Assembly: GCA_017407285.1 (NCBI GenBank)
Contig: JAFQWW010000058.1
Coordinates: 1 to 40,712 of the forward strand
Reading direction: 5' to 3'
Source of the DNA: Clostridia bacterium
GTDB taxonomy: Bacteria > Bacillota > Clostridia > Christensenellales > RUG350
Length of the DNA: 40,712 nt
A program made the translations under genes and the position numbers. The notes beneath the pieces were generated by a model. It searched no databases and had not been told where the DNA came from. It saw only the letters and a list, made by a program, of their open reading frames with translations. Of this stretch, positions 15,165 to 23,187 are shown one piece after another (within the stretch, counting starts at the first letter, position 1; each line of letters begins with the position of its first letter).

Positions 15165-15199
15165 TTAGGCGGTTTTTGGTTAAAAAACCGCCTAATTTA
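15165..15199 (+). terminator. Hairpin ending the VOR operon
   Basis: A 13-bp perfect stem (15165-15177 with 15183-15195), loop GGTTA, followed by only a short T-run (TTTAT). The A/T-rich stem base may help release. It is similar in design to the hairpin at 25730-25751. Confidence 0.7.
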
Positions 15200-15246
15200 T
15201 GGCTAAAAACCTTTTTTAAGGAAATAAAAAAAAGTCGTTTTTTTCC

Positions 15247-15276
15247 TTGACAAGGTGGCAAACTTTATGATATATT
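15247..15276 (+). promoter_or_regulatory. rpmG-secE-nusG promoter
   Basis: TTGACA (15247-15252), 18 nt, TATATT (15271-15276). The leader is about 43 nt to the rpmG start. Confidence 0.75.
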
Positions 15277-15325
15277 ATATAAGCACCTTTTTATGGGGTG
15301 TAATTTTTTTGGAGGTGTTTTAACA

Positions 15326-15475
15326 ATGCGCGTTAAAATTACGCTCGCCTGTACGGAGTGCAAGCAGAGAAACTATGACAGTATGAAGAACAAAAAGAAT
15401 ACTCCGGACAGAATGGAGATGAACAAATATTGCAAATTCTGCAAAAAACACACTCTTCACAAAGAGACGAAATAA
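15326..15475 (+). CDS. rpmG: 50S ribosomal protein L33, zinc-binding form
   Basis: A 49-residue protein with two CxxC pairs (Cys9/12 and Cys36/39), the zinc-ribbon type of L33. It begins [19 protein letters not shown]. The open frame runs from 15293, but GGAGGTG and 10 nt of spacing pick ATG 15326. It is the first gene of the classical rpmG-secE-nusG-rplKA order. Confidence 0.97.
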   Translation: MRVKITLACTECKQRNYDSMKNKKNTPDRMEMNKYCKFCKKHTLHKETK

Positions 15476-15486
15476 GGAGATCAACA

Positions 15487-15708
15487 ATGGCACAGAGCAA
15501 CGCTCCCGTAAAGAAAAAGGAGAAAAAAAGAGGTCGTATAGCGACTTGGTTTAGAGAACTTCGTTCTGAATTAAAGAAGATTTCCTGGCCTACCGTTAAG
15601 AAGGTAATGAAACAACTCGGCGTAGTTTTAGCCGTAGTTGCATTTTTCCTTATCGCAATTTTTGCTTTCGATTCTCTGTTTGCTTGGTTGTTGGGCCTTT
15701 TGGTGTAA
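15487..15708 (+). CDS. secE: Preprotein translocase subunit SecE
   Basis: A 73-residue single-span form of SecE that clamps SecY in the membrane. An amphipathic helix with the conserved FRELRSELKKISWPT segment precedes one transmembrane helix (about residues 47-70). The start at ATG 15487 has AAGGAG upstream; the longer frame from 15430 overlaps rpmG and is not used. It lies between rpmG and nusG as in most bacteria. Confidence 0.96.
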   Translation: MAQSNAPVKKKEKKRGRIATWFRELRSELKKISWPTVKKVMKQLGVVLAVVAFFLIAIFAFDSLFAWLLGLLV

Positions 15709-15726
15709 TACTTGCGAGGTGGCAAA

Positions 15727-16254
15727 GTGAGTAATATCGAAGAAGCTAAGTGGTATATTATCCATACCTATGCCGGCTACGAAAATATGGTCAAAGAAAA
15801 GTTGTTGAAGATTCGTGACAACAACGATTTAGGCGACTATATCGTAGACGTAGTTATTCCCATCGAAGACGATATTATCGAAAAGGACGGCAAACGCAAG
15901 GTTGTACAACGCAAGAAATTCCCTGGTTACGCATTTTTGAAAATGGTTTACACCGACCAAATTTGGTACGTTGTAACGAGTACCCAGGGCGTTACGTGTT
16001 TCGTCGGACCGGAAGGCAGACCTAAGCCTTTGACTGAGGACGAAGTAAAGAGAATGCATCTTGAGAAAGTGAAGGTAGACGACTTGGATTACAAAGAGGG
16101 CGATACCGTCAGAGTTATCATGGGCGCATTCGAAAACTTTATTGGTGAAGTTGAAAAGATCAATCGTGAGCAAGAGAAGGTACGTGTAAACGTAACCATG
16201 TTCGGCAGACAGACTGCAGTTGATTTCGATTTTCACCAAATCGAGAAGGTATAA
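15727..16254 (+). CDS. nusG: Transcription termination/antitermination factor NusG
   Basis: A 175-residue elongation factor that contacts RNA polymerase with its N-terminal domain (KWYIIHTYAGYENMVKEKL, FPGYAFLKM, TQGVTCFVG) and Rho or S10 with the C-terminal KOW domain (GDTVRVIMGAFENFIGEVE). GTG 15727 is chosen over TTG 15712 because GAGGTGG lies at the right spacing and NusG normally begins a few residues before the KWY strand. Confidence 0.97.
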   Translation: MSNIEEAKWYIIHTYAGYENMVKEKLLKIRDNNDLGDYIVDVVIPIEDDIIEKDGKRKVVQRKKFPGYAFLKMVYTDQIWYVVTSTQGVTCFVGPEGRPKPLTEDEVKRMHLEKVKVDDLDYKEGDTVRVIMGAFENFIGEVEKINREQEKVRVNVTMFGRQTAVDFDFHQIEKV

Positions 16255-16275
16255 ATCCCGAAAGGGTTTATATAT

Positions 16276-16322
16276 GTGGGAGAATTGCACAAAATCTCAA
16301 TCGGTGCGATTTGTTTGACCAC
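16276..16322 (+). promoter_or_regulatory. L1 autoregulatory operator in the rplK leader
   Basis: GTGG (16276-16279) pairs with CCAC (16319-16322), leaving an asymmetric loop (GAG opposite TGTTTGA); above it AATTGCAC (16283-16290) pairs with GTGCGATT (16304-16311, one G-U). This reproduces the 23S rRNA-like site that ribosomal protein L1 binds to repress the L11-L1 mRNA. It lies 18 nt before the rplK start, just ahead of the GGAGG. The structure is seen in sequence; L1 binding is inferred from known operons. Confidence 0.75.
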
Positions 16323-16339
16323 GTTGGAGGAATTTTATC

Positions 16340-16765
16340 ATGGCAAAGAAGATTACTGCAGTTGTAAAATTGCAACTTCCCGCCGGTAAAGCAACTCCGG
16401 GACCTCCCGTAGGATCCACCCTTGGACCTCACGGTATCAACATTCCCGGCTTTACCAAGGAATTTAACGAAAAAACCGCAAAACAGGCAGGACTCGTTAT
16501 CCCTGTCGTTATGACGATCTATGCAGACCGTTCGTTCACCTTCATTTTGAAGACCCCTCCCGCACCCGTACTTATTCGTAAGGCATGCGGTATTGAGAGT
16601 GGTTCCGCTCGTCCTAACAAGGACAAGGTTGCAAAACTCACCAAGGCTCAACTTCGTGAGATCGCTGAAATGAAGATGCCCGACCTTAACGCATCTAGCG
16701 TTGAGACTGCTATGAGCATGATTGCCGGCACCGCACGCTCCATGGGCGTTACGGTAGAGGACTAA
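16340..16765 (+). CDS. rplK: 50S ribosomal protein L11
   Basis: A 141-residue protein of the GTPase-associated centre and base of the stalk. The opening [20 protein letters not shown] and the [13 protein letters not shown] segment are standard. The C-terminal RNA-binding domain ends with [20 protein letters not shown] precedes the ATG. Control by L1 is expected from the operator upstream. Confidence 0.98.
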   Translation: MAKKITAVVKLQLPAGKATPGPPVGSTLGPHGINIPGFTKEFNEKTAKQAGLVIPVVMTIYADRSFTFILKTPPAPVLIRKACGIESGSARPNKDKVAKLTKAQLREIAEMKMPDLNASSVETAMSMIAGTARSMGVTVED

Positions 16766-16778
16766 TGGAGGTGGATTT

Positions 16779-17465
16779 ATGAAAATAGCAAAAAGATTAT
16801 CTGATTCCCTCAAAAAGTACGACTTTAAGTCCGCATACGAGGCAACTGATGCAATGAAGATGGTAGTAGATACCGCTACCGCAAAATTTGACGAAACTAT
16901 CGAACTTCACGTTCGTTTGGGCGTAGATCCCAGACACGCAGACCAACAGGTTCGTGGCGTTTGCGTACTTCCTAACGGAACTGGTAAAACCGTAAAGGTT
17001 TTGGTTATCGCTAAGGGCGCAAAAGCAGACGAAGCACAGGCTGCAGGCGCAGACTTCGTTGGAGCAGAAGACATTGCTGCAAAGATCCAGAACGAAGGCT
17101 GGTTTGGATTTGACGTATGTATTACCACCCCTGATATGATGGGCGTTGTAGGTAGATTAGGTAAAGTATTAGGACCTAAAGGTCTTATGCCTAACCCCAA
17201 GTCTGGTACCGTTACTATGGACGTTACCAAGGCAATCAACGACGTTAAAGCAGGTAAAGTTGAGTACAGACTTGACAAATCCGCTATCGTACACGTTATC
17301 ATCGGTAAGAAATCCTTCGGTGAAGAGAAACTTCTTGAGAACTTCAACACCGTTATGGAAGCGTTGGTTAAGGCTAAACCTGCTGCTGCAAAAGGTACCT
17401 ACATTAAGAGCGTAGCAATTGCAAGCACGATGGGCCCCGGCGTAAAAGTAAATTACCGCGGATAA
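16779..17465 (+). CDS. rplA: 50S ribosomal protein L1
   Basis: A 228-residue L1-stalk protein and translational repressor of its own operon. Visible: [41 protein letters not shown] and the C-terminal [25 protein letters not shown] lies upstream of the ATG. It starts 13 bp after rplK; the L10 leader promoter begins 5 bp after its stop codon. Confidence 0.98.
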   Translation: MKIAKRLSDSLKKYDFKSAYEATDAMKMVVDTATAKFDETIELHVRLGVDPRHADQQVRGVCVLPNGTGKTVKVLVIAKGAKADEAQAAGADFVGAEDIAAKIQNEGWFGFDVCITTPDMMGVVGRLGKVLGPKGLMPNPKSGTVTMDVTKAINDVKAGKVEYRLDKSAIVHVIIGKKSFGEEKLLENFNTVMEALVKAKPAAAKGTYIKSVAIASTMGPGVKVNYRG

Positions 17466-17469
17466 TCGC

Positions 17470-17498
17470 TTGACAAAGTAGTTTAATAGTTATATAAT
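17470..17498 (+). promoter_or_regulatory. rplJL promoter
   Basis: TTGACA (17470-17475), 17 nt, TATAAT (17493-17498): a perfect match, directly after rplA. The start is predicted near 17505. Confidence 0.9.
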
Positions 17499-17504
17499 TG
17501 TAAA

Positions 17505-17634
17505 GTAAATTACACCCGAGACCACGAGTACAAAGGTAAATCTCGTGTAGGCGTAAGGAAAAGCAAAGAGTTATTGCGTCCCTATGCCTATGGTGTAGGG
17601 ACGTTTTTTTGAAACTTATAAGGAGGTAAAAAGA
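17505..17634 (+). promoter_or_regulatory. L10 leader RNA with attenuator hairpin
   Basis: A leader of about 130 nt before rplJ. CACGAG and CTCGTG flank an internal arm, followed by TAGGCGTAAGGAAAAGCAAAG, in the manner of the L10 leader family bound by L10(L12)4. It ends in a CGTCCCTA/TAGGGACG stem (17577-17584 with 17596-17603) followed by seven T, which would act as a terminator, so control may be partly transcriptional. Assigned by position and structure. Confidence 0.8.
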
Positions 17635-18162
17635 GTGTCAGAGGCAAGAGTACAAAAAGAACAGGAAGTTGCCGTTATTAAAGAACGTATTGATAATTGC
17701 AAATCTTTTATCATTATGGACTTTAAAGGCATTACGGTTGCTCAAGATACCAAACTCCGTGCCCTTTTCAGAAAGGAAAACGTAGAGTACAAAGTATTGA
17801 AGAACAGACTCGTAAGCATCGCTTTGAAACAGAGCGGATTCGGCGACGAATTTGACAAATATCTCGAAGGACCTACGGCAGTAGCATTTGCAAACGAAGA
17901 TGCAGTATCCGCCGCTAAAATTATTAAGGATAACGGAAAGGATTTCCCCCAAGTATCCGTAAAATGCGGTATGGTAGACGGCACCTTTATTGATGCTAAA
18001 GGCGTAGAAGCACTCGCAAGTTTGCCCAGCAAAGAGGCTTTGCTCGGTATGCTCGCTGGTGTATTGCAGGCTCCTATTTCCGGACTTGCAAGAGCGCTCA
18101 ACGCAACAGTCGGCGGCTTGGCTATCGCATTGAAAGCCGTTGCAGATCAGAAGGCTGAATAA
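17635..18162 (+). CDS. rplJ: 50S ribosomal protein L10
   Basis: A 175-residue stalk base that carries the L7/L12 dimers. N-terminal RNA-binding domain with FIIMDFKGITVAQDTKLR and YKVLKNRLVSIAL; C-terminal helix (LARALNATVGGLAIALKAVA) for L12 dimers. The start codon is GTG behind an AAGGAGG. It is the first gene after the L10 leader. Confidence 0.97.
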   Translation: MSEARVQKEQEVAVIKERIDNCKSFIIMDFKGITVAQDTKLRALFRKENVEYKVLKNRLVSIALKQSGFGDEFDKYLEGPTAVAFANEDAVSAAKIIKDNGKDFPQVSVKCGMVDGTFIDAKGVEALASLPSKEALLGMLAGVLQAPISGLARALNATVGGLAIALKAVADQKAE

Positions 18163-18218
18163 TCAGCGACAAAAACAAAAAACAAAAAAAATAATTCAAA
18201 ATTTTGGAGGAAACTAAA

Positions 18219-18599
18219 ATGGCAGATATCGCAAAGATGATAGAAGAAATTAAAGGTATGACCGTACTTGAGCTTAACGAGCTCGTAAAAGCAATCGAAG
18301 ATGAATTCGGTGTATCCGCTGCAGCTCCCGCAGCAGTAGCAGTAGCAGCTCCCGCAGCAGCAGGTGCAGCTCCCGCAGCTGAAGAGAAAACCGAGTGGAC
18401 CGTTATCTTGAAGTCCGCTGGCGCTAACAAAATGGGCGTTATCAAAGCAGTTAAAGAAATCACCGCTCTTGGTCTTGTTGAAGCTAAAGGTCTTGTTGAC
18501 GGCGCTCCCAAGGCAGTTAAAGAGAACGTTTCTAAAGACGAAGCTGATGAAATCGCTAAGAAACTCACCGAAGCTGGCGCAGAAGTTGAAGTTAAATAA
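18219..18599 (+). CDS. rplL: 50S ribosomal protein L7/L12
   Basis: A 126-residue stalk protein: N-terminal dimerisation helix, an Ala/Pro-rich hinge (about residues 35-57), then the factor-binding domain with [20 protein letters not shown] and [18 protein letters not shown]. The frame is open from 18204, but TTGGAGG picks ATG 18219. A strong terminator follows; rpoB, which usually comes next, is absent here. Confidence 0.98.
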   Translation: MADIAKMIEEIKGMTVLELNELVKAIEDEFGVSAAAPAAVAVAAPAAAGAAPAAEEKTEWTVILKSAGANKMGVIKAVKEITALGLVEAKGLVDGAPKAVKENVSKDEADEIAKKLTEAGAEVEVK

Positions 18600-18615
18600 G
18601 TTTTCAAAAAACGTA

Positions 18616-18647
18616 AAAGTCCTGAACGAGAGTTCAGGACTTTTTTT
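18616..18647 (+). terminator. rplL terminator
   Basis: A 12-bp perfect stem (18616-18627 with 18632-18643), loop GAGA, with a continuous T-run through 18647. It separates the ribosomal operon from the next gene. Confidence 0.93.
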
Positions 18648-18720
18648 ATGCAATTTTAAGTTACAACGTGTACTTTCGTGCATAAAAAATTCACTTTTGC
18701 ACATTTTTAAATTACAAGTA

Positions 18721-18748
18721 TTGAAAAAATTTTATTCTTTGGTATAAT
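18721..18748 (+). promoter_or_regulatory. Promoter of the DegT-family gene
   Basis: TTGAAA (18721-18726), 16 nt, TATAAT (18743-18748). The leader is about 25 nt and carries AAGGAG. Confidence 0.8.
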
Positions 18749-18780
18749 GAAACTAACCTAAAATTAAGGAGTATATAATT

Positions 18781-20094
18781 ATGGCAGAGAAAAGAAATTC
18801 GGCATTTAGATACAATACCGGTGCAACCAAAGTACCTTGGGCTGCAGTAGGCGAGGACTATAACGCACAAGACTTGTTGGAAGTAGTACGCTTTATGATG
18901 CAAGGCGAGGGCGACGAGTACGAAGCAATTTTGGACAATATTAAAAAAGAAGTTTATAAATTGAACGAAATCGCAACTCCTCCGGGAAATCTTTCCATGG
19001 GACCTTACGTTCAGAAAGCAGAAGCAGACGTTAAAAAGTTTTTGGGTTCGGACAACGCGTTGTTCGTTGCAAACGCTACCGCAGGGTTTGAAATTGCTTG
19101 TAAATACGCAAATTTAGGACCTGGTGATGAAGTTATCGTTCCTGCCATAACCTTTATTGCAACCATCGCTTATCCTCTTGAGGTAGGCGCAAAACTCGTA
19201 TTTGCAGACCTTGATCCCAAGACCTTGTGTATGGATCCGAAGGACGTTGAAAAGAAAATCACTCCTAAGACCAAGATGATTATCCCCGTACACTTGGGTG
19301 GATATCCTGTAGATATGGATCCTATTATGGAACTCGCGAAGAAGCATAATATCATCGTTTTGGAAGACGGTGCGCATGCATTCGGCGCAAGCTACAAAGG
19401 CAAAAAGATCGGAACTATCGCAGACTTTACCGGATTTTCTTTCCACGAAGTTAAAAACTGCACCTCTTTCGGTGAGGGCGGTATCTTGACCACCAATATT
19501 CCCGAAATGAAACAGTATCTAGTTCCTTCTCGTTTCTTAGGTTTGGATAACACTAGAAAGATTCCTTGTTGGTTGTACGACGTAATAGCAATCCCCGGAA
19601 AAGAGAAGCCTTTTGTGACCAGCAATAGTTCGGTTACCGAAATTCAGGCATTGGGACTTTCTTTACAAGTTGACCGTTACGAGGACATCTTGGCAAAACG
19701 TCGCGCAGTTTATAACTATATTACGGAAAGATTGTCCGTTTGCGACGCTATCATTCCTAACAATCTTGAAAACGATGATTACAAACCTAGTTATCACCTC
19801 TATTTGTTGCAGATTGATCCTAAAAAAGCAGGTGGAGACGTTCAAGTATTGAAGAAAAAATTGGAAGAGAAGAGCGTTACCAATATTCCTCACTTTGGTC
19901 CTTTGTATTACTTTGATATTCTCAAGACTTTCGGATATGACGTTAACGAGATCAAAGCAAGTTGTCCCGTTTGTGAAGAAGCGTTCTTCCATCGCTTTAC
20001 CCATCTTCCTTTGTACGGACTCAGTGATGAGCAGATTGAGTATATGATTAACGCAGTTTTAGAATCTATTGAAGAAATGAAACAAGGCAAATAA
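18781..20094 (+). CDS. DegT/DnrJ/EryC1/StrS-family aminotransferase
   Basis: A 437-residue PLP enzyme of the sugar-aminotransferase family. Features: NATAGFEIACKYANLGPGDEV and VIVPAITFIAT (cofactor pocket), Asp196 in VLEDGAHAFGA, and the Schiff-base Lys225 in FSFHEVKNCTSFGEGG. Between the usual first helix and the GPYVQKAEADVKKFLG segment it has about 30 extra residues (near 40-72). The C-terminal part has a CPVCEEAF cysteine pair. Family members usually act on nucleotide-4-keto-sugars for surface glycans, but no sugar pathway genes lie next to it, so the substrate is unknown. Monocistronic between terminators. Confidence 0.88.
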   Translation: MAEKRNSAFRYNTGATKVPWAAVGEDYNAQDLLEVVRFMMQGEGDEYEAILDNIKKEVYKLNEIATPPGNLSMGPYVQKAEADVKKFLGSDNALFVANATAGFEIACKYANLGPGDEVIVPAITFIATIAYPLEVGAKLVFADLDPKTLCMDPKDVEKKITPKTKMIIPVHLGGYPVDMDPIMELAKKHNIIVLEDGAHAFGASYKGKKIGTIADFTGFSFHEVKNCTSFGEGGILTTNIPEMKQYLVPSRFLGLDNTRKIPCWLYDVIAIPGKEKPFVTSNSSVTEIQALGLSLQVDRYEDILAKRRAVYNYITERLSVCDAIIPNNLENDDYKPSYHLYLLQIDPKKAGGDVQVLKKKLEEKSVTNIPHFGPLYYFDILKTFGYDVNEIKASCPVCEEAFFHRFTHLPLYGLSDEQIEYMINAVLESIEEMKQGK

Positions 20095-20105
20095 TCAAAT
20101 TTCCA

Positions 20106-20153
20106 ACAAAAAGAGGACGAAACGCCAATAAATGCGTTTCGTCCTCTTTTTGT
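20106..20153. terminator. Strong bidirectional terminator
   Basis: A 20-bp perfect stem (20106-20125 with 20134-20153), one of the longest in the window, with A-rich and T-rich ends. It ends the DegT-family gene and touches the azlD stop codon (20153-20155), so it can also end the leftward azlCD transcript. Confidence 0.92.
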
Positions 20154-20470
20154 TATATTAAATTTATTACTACTTGGGTTATATACGCCGATATGCAAGT
20201 TAGCAGTGCAACGGTTACCAAACTTCGATTGAAGTAAGCGGAAACGAGAGCGACTATAAGTCCTACGATTCCAGATATTATAGAACCCGTTGCGTATATC
20301 ATAGTCGGGAAAGTCATCACGGATAGCACGGCGTAGGGCATATAGTGGAGAAAGGATAGCACGAACACGTTCTTGATCTTCTTTTTGAATAGAACGAGGG
20401 GAATGGTTCGAATGAGATAGGTAACTCCTGCCATAACCAATAGATAGAGGAAAAATTCCGGTCTTATCAT
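20153..20470 (-). CDS. azlD: AzlD-family branched-chain amino acid export subunit
   Basis: A 105-residue integral membrane protein with about four hydrophobic segments, matching the small AzlD partner: TYLIRTIPLVLFKKK and YMPYAVLSVMTFP are characteristic. With AzlC it forms an exporter associated with branched-chain amino acids in Bacillus and relatives. It overlaps azlC by 4 nt and has GGAGG upstream within azlC, so the two are translationally coupled. Confidence 0.9.
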   Translation of the reverse strand: MIRPEFFLYLLVMAGVTYLIRTIPLVLFKKKIKNVFVLSFLHYMPYAVLSVMTFPTMIYATGSIISGIVGLIVALVSAYFNRSLVTVALLTCISAYITQVVINLI

Positions 20471-21180
20471 ACGTTATCCTCCGTCGTTGGTTTTATAGGT
20501 TTAAGTATTGCCATAACTGCAGATGCTATGACGGAGCAAATTATAACAACGAATCCCGTGGATATAGTATTTAATACGGGTAGGTAGAAGAATAAACAAC
20601 TCAAAACTATTGCAAAAAGCACGCATAACGCCGTAGGTTTACTATGTTTTACCTCTGGCACGACTATTGCAACGAACATTCCGTATATAGCAAGGCTCAA
20701 GCAGTTTACGATATCTGCAGGTAAAACGTCGCCTAGTACTGCTCCAAGTAAAGTTCCTAATCCCCAACCAAGATAGGGGGTTAGAATCAATCCGTACATA
20801 TATTTTTTGCTAACCAAATACGGTTTAGAGGCAGACACTGCAAAAACCTCGTCCGTATTTACGAAGGCTATCAAAAATCTATCGTAGAGTTTGATATCGT
20901 TCCCCATTTTTTGAGAAAGGGTTAAAGACATCAGTGCGTAACGCAGATTTATGACGAGTTGAGCTAACGCGAGTTCGACCAATAGCCCACCGCCTGCGAT
21001 TATAGGAACTGCCGCAAGTTGACCTGCGCTCGTTACGTTAGTCAAAGAAATCAAAACCGTTTCCAAAACGGAGAGTCCGCTAGCAACGGCAAAAATCCCG
21101 AAAGTGAAAGCCACTGCGAGATAACCGAAGCATATAGGAAGCCCGTCCTTTATTCCGTTTTTGAAAGTGTTTTTTATCAT
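20467..21180 (-). CDS. azlC: AzlC-family branched-chain amino acid export subunit
   Basis: A 237-residue membrane protein with several transmembrane segments. The N-terminal NGIKDGLPICFGYLAVAFTF and the TNVTSAGQLAAVPII and FLIAFVNTDEVFAV segments are typical of AzlC. An in-frame TAA lies 7 nt upstream of the ATG, so the start is fixed, yet there is no Shine-Dalgarno: the ATG follows a hairpin by 11 nt. thrC lies 40 bp upstream on the same strand, so it may be made by readthrough from the thrC operon. Confidence 0.9.
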   Translation of the reverse strand: MIKNTFKNGIKDGLPICFGYLAVAFTFGIFAVASGLSVLETVLISLTNVTSAGQLAAVPIIAGGGLLVELALAQLVINLRYALMSLTLSQKMGNDIKLYDRFLIAFVNTDEVFAVSASKPYLVSKKYMYGLILTPYLGWGLGTLLGAVLGDVLPADIVNCLSLAIYGMFVAIVVPEVKHSKPTALCVLFAIVLSCLFFYLPVLNTISTGFVVIICSVIASAVMAILKPIKPTTEDNV

Positions 21181-21191
21181 TATAAATTAGT

Positions 21192-21215
21192 AGCCGATGG
21201 TTTTCACCATCGGCT
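21192..21215 (-). terminator. Hairpin between thrC and azlC
   Basis: A 10-bp stem (21192-21201 with 21206-21215) with loop TTTC. On the minus strand it follows thrC by 5 bp, but what comes after is ACTAATTTATA rather than a T-run, so it is at best a weak terminator. It could instead protect mRNA ends or form part of the azlC leader. Confidence 0.55.
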
Positions 21216-21220
21216 TAAGG

Positions 21221-22693
21221 TTATTTTAAGAAATTGACGACCGTTTCAAATATCTTGTCTCTGTCGCATACCGTGTCGTGGCGTCTATCTAAAGTTTTCA
21301 AAAGGGATAAGCCTTCGGGTTGCATTTCCGCCGTATATTCTTCTAATTGTTCACAAGCGTAGAACGCATCGTCCGTTTTCTTGTGCGTTAAAGCTTCGTA
21401 TACAACGGTGGGGAACTTGTAAGCACTTGCGGTGGATACCGTCACGATCTTGCTGTCTATTTTATCTTTTAACTTTTCGTTAGCAGATATAGCAACTGCG
21501 GTGTGCGGATCGAGAGCGTAACCACAATCTTCAAAATATTCCTCAATCATACCCGTGGTATCTTCCTCACTCGTCCACTCGGCGGAGAAGTTTTCTTGTA
21601 ATTCTTTTAATTGCTCTGCGGATATGGAGTAAATACCGTCCTCTTTCAACTCTTTCATCTTCGTGGACAAAGCGTTGCTATCACGACCTAAGAGTTCAAA
21701 CAAGAATCTCTCAAGGTTGGAGGATACGAGAATATCCATAGAAGGGGATACAGTTTTATAAAACTCACGTCTTACGTCGTATACACCGGTGGTGATGAAA
21801 TCGTAGAGTATTTTATTGGTGTTGGACGCACAAATAAGTTTGTCGACGGGTAATCCCATACGTTTAGCGTAATAAGCAGCGAGAATGTTTCCAAAGTTAC
21901 CGCAAGGAACGGAGTAGGAAACCTTATCTCCCATCTCAATTTCTCCCGCGTTAACCAAATCACAGTAAGCCGAGACGTAGTAGGCAACTTGAGGAACGAG
22001 ACGTCCGAAGTTTATAGAGTTTGCACTCGATAAATCGTAGCCAAGTTTTTTGAGTTCACTCTTATTATCTTCGCTCGTGAATATGGTTTTAACTGCGGTT
22101 TGAGCGTCGTCAAAGTTACCGTTTAGCGCGGCAACGTGCACGTTTTTACCTCTGCTCGTAACCATTTGAAGTTCTTGCATAGGAGAAACGCCCTTGTTAG
22201 GATAAAACACGATGATTTCCGTTCCGGGAACGTCGGAAAAGCCTTCTAGAGCCGCTTTACCCGTGTCACCGCTAGTTGCAACGAGAATAAGGGTTTTGTC
22301 GTCTACGCCCAATTTCTTTTTGGAATAAGTCAAGAGGTAGGGGAGTACGGTTAAAGCCATATCCTTGAAAGCCGAGGTAGGACCGTGCCAAAGTTCGAGA
22401 ATAAACTCTCCTTCGCGCGTTTTTACCAAGGGTGCGGGATCTCCGTCGAATTTGGAGTATGCGTTGTTACAAATCTCCAAAAGTTCGTCGTAGGTAAAAT
22501 CGGTTAAATATTTACTCATAACGAGAGCGGCACGTTCAGGGTAGTTAGAATTTAGGAGTTTTTCCCACTCATCTTTCCCTATAACGGGAAAAGATGACGG
22601 CACGAAAAGTCCGCCGTCATCAGAAATACCCTTTACTATTGCAGCCGAGGCACTCAAAGAAAGAGCGCTATTTCTCGTACTGTAAAAATGCAT
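21221..22693 (-). CDS. thrC: Threonine synthase
   Basis: A 490-residue PLP enzyme that turns O-phosphohomoserine into threonine. It begins MHFYSTRNSALSLSASAA, a hallmark of the long threonine synthase form; the cofactor lysine is Lys110 in ELWHGPTSAFKDMALTVL. TLILVATSGDTGKAALEGF and SVPCGNFGNILAAYYAKRMG are further family signatures. AAGGAG precedes the ATG. It is 12 bp downstream of a small P-loop gene and probably transcribed with it. Confidence 0.97.
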   Translation of the reverse strand: MHFYSTRNSALSLSASAAIVKGISDDGGLFVPSSFPVIGKDEWEKLLNSNYPERAALVMSKYLTDFTYDELLEICNNAYSKFDGDPAPLVKTREGEFILELWHGPTSAFKDMALTVLPYLLTYSKKKLGVDDKTLILVATSGDTGKAALEGFSDVPGTEIIVFYPNKGVSPMQELQMVTSRGKNVHVAALNGNFDDAQTAVKTIFTSEDNKSELKKLGYDLSSANSINFGRLVPQVAYYVSAYCDLVNAGEIEMGDKVSYSVPCGNFGNILAAYYAKRMGLPVDKLICASNTNKILYDFITTGVYDVRREFYKTVSPSMDILVSSNLERFLFELLGRDSNALSTKMKELKEDGIYSISAEQLKELQENFSAEWTSEEDTTGMIEEYFEDCGYALDPHTAVAISANEKLKDKIDSKIVTVSTASAYKFPTVVYEALTHKKTDDAFYACEQLEEYTAEMQPEGLSLLKTLDRRHDTVCDRDKIFETVVNFLK

Positions 22694-22705
22694 AGTAATT
22701 ACTCC

Positions 22706-23113
22706 TTAGATGTATTTTTTCATATACTCAGGAAGATCGCTTTCAGGACAACTTACCGTCAAAACGAAACTGGTGTCGTTCTTTTTAGCCAAGTCTTCGA
22801 GTTTGTTATAGAACCAAGTCATATCAGCGATATCACGGTTAGCCATACGATGAGCGCCGTCAATATAAACGGTCGTGATATCGGAGTTACCTGCGAGCAT
22901 ACCACGAATGAAACCTAAAAGTCCGAGTTCGGTCTGGATTTCAAATTCGTCAACGTTTACGAAACGAACGGTACGTTTCAATTCGTACATATATCTGTTA
23001 GTATCAGTTAAGAAAACGACGTTACCGGTAGAGTTCAACGCGTCTTCGTTGCAAGTGTCGATAATTCTTTTGGTTTTGCCTGTGCCTTTAGCGCCATAGA
23101 TTAATTTGATCAT
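22706..23113 (-). CDS. Small P-loop ATP-binding protein
   Basis: A 135-residue protein with a Walker A motif at residues 7-14 (GAKGTGKT) and a Walker B-like TTVYIDGAH with Asp85. The size and layout (P-loop, short insert, Walker B, C-terminal VLTVSCPESDLPEYM) are those of a minimal nucleotide-binding domain without an obvious effector domain. Homologues in Clostridia are usually just called ATP-binding proteins; I know no function. AGGAGG lies 6 nt before the ATG. First gene of a unit with thrC. Confidence 0.85.
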   Translation of the reverse strand: MIKLIYGAKGTGKTKRIIDTCNEDALNSTGNVVFLTDTNRYMYELKRTVRFVNVDEFEIQTELGLLGFIRGMLAGNSDITTVYIDGAHRMANRDIADMTWFYNKLEDLAKKNDTSFVLTVSCPESDLPEYMKKYI

Positions 23114-23140
23114 ACAAGACCTCCTAAACTTTATACTAAT

Positions 23141-23169
23141 ATTGTATAACAGTTTTCACAAAATTTCAA
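23141..23169 (-). promoter_or_regulatory. Promoter of the P-loop gene-thrC unit
   Basis: On the minus strand, TTGAAA (23169-23164), 17 nt, TACAAT (23146-23141). The predicted leader is about 20 nt. Confidence 0.8.
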
Positions 23170-23187
23170 TACCTTTTTCAAAAAAAA

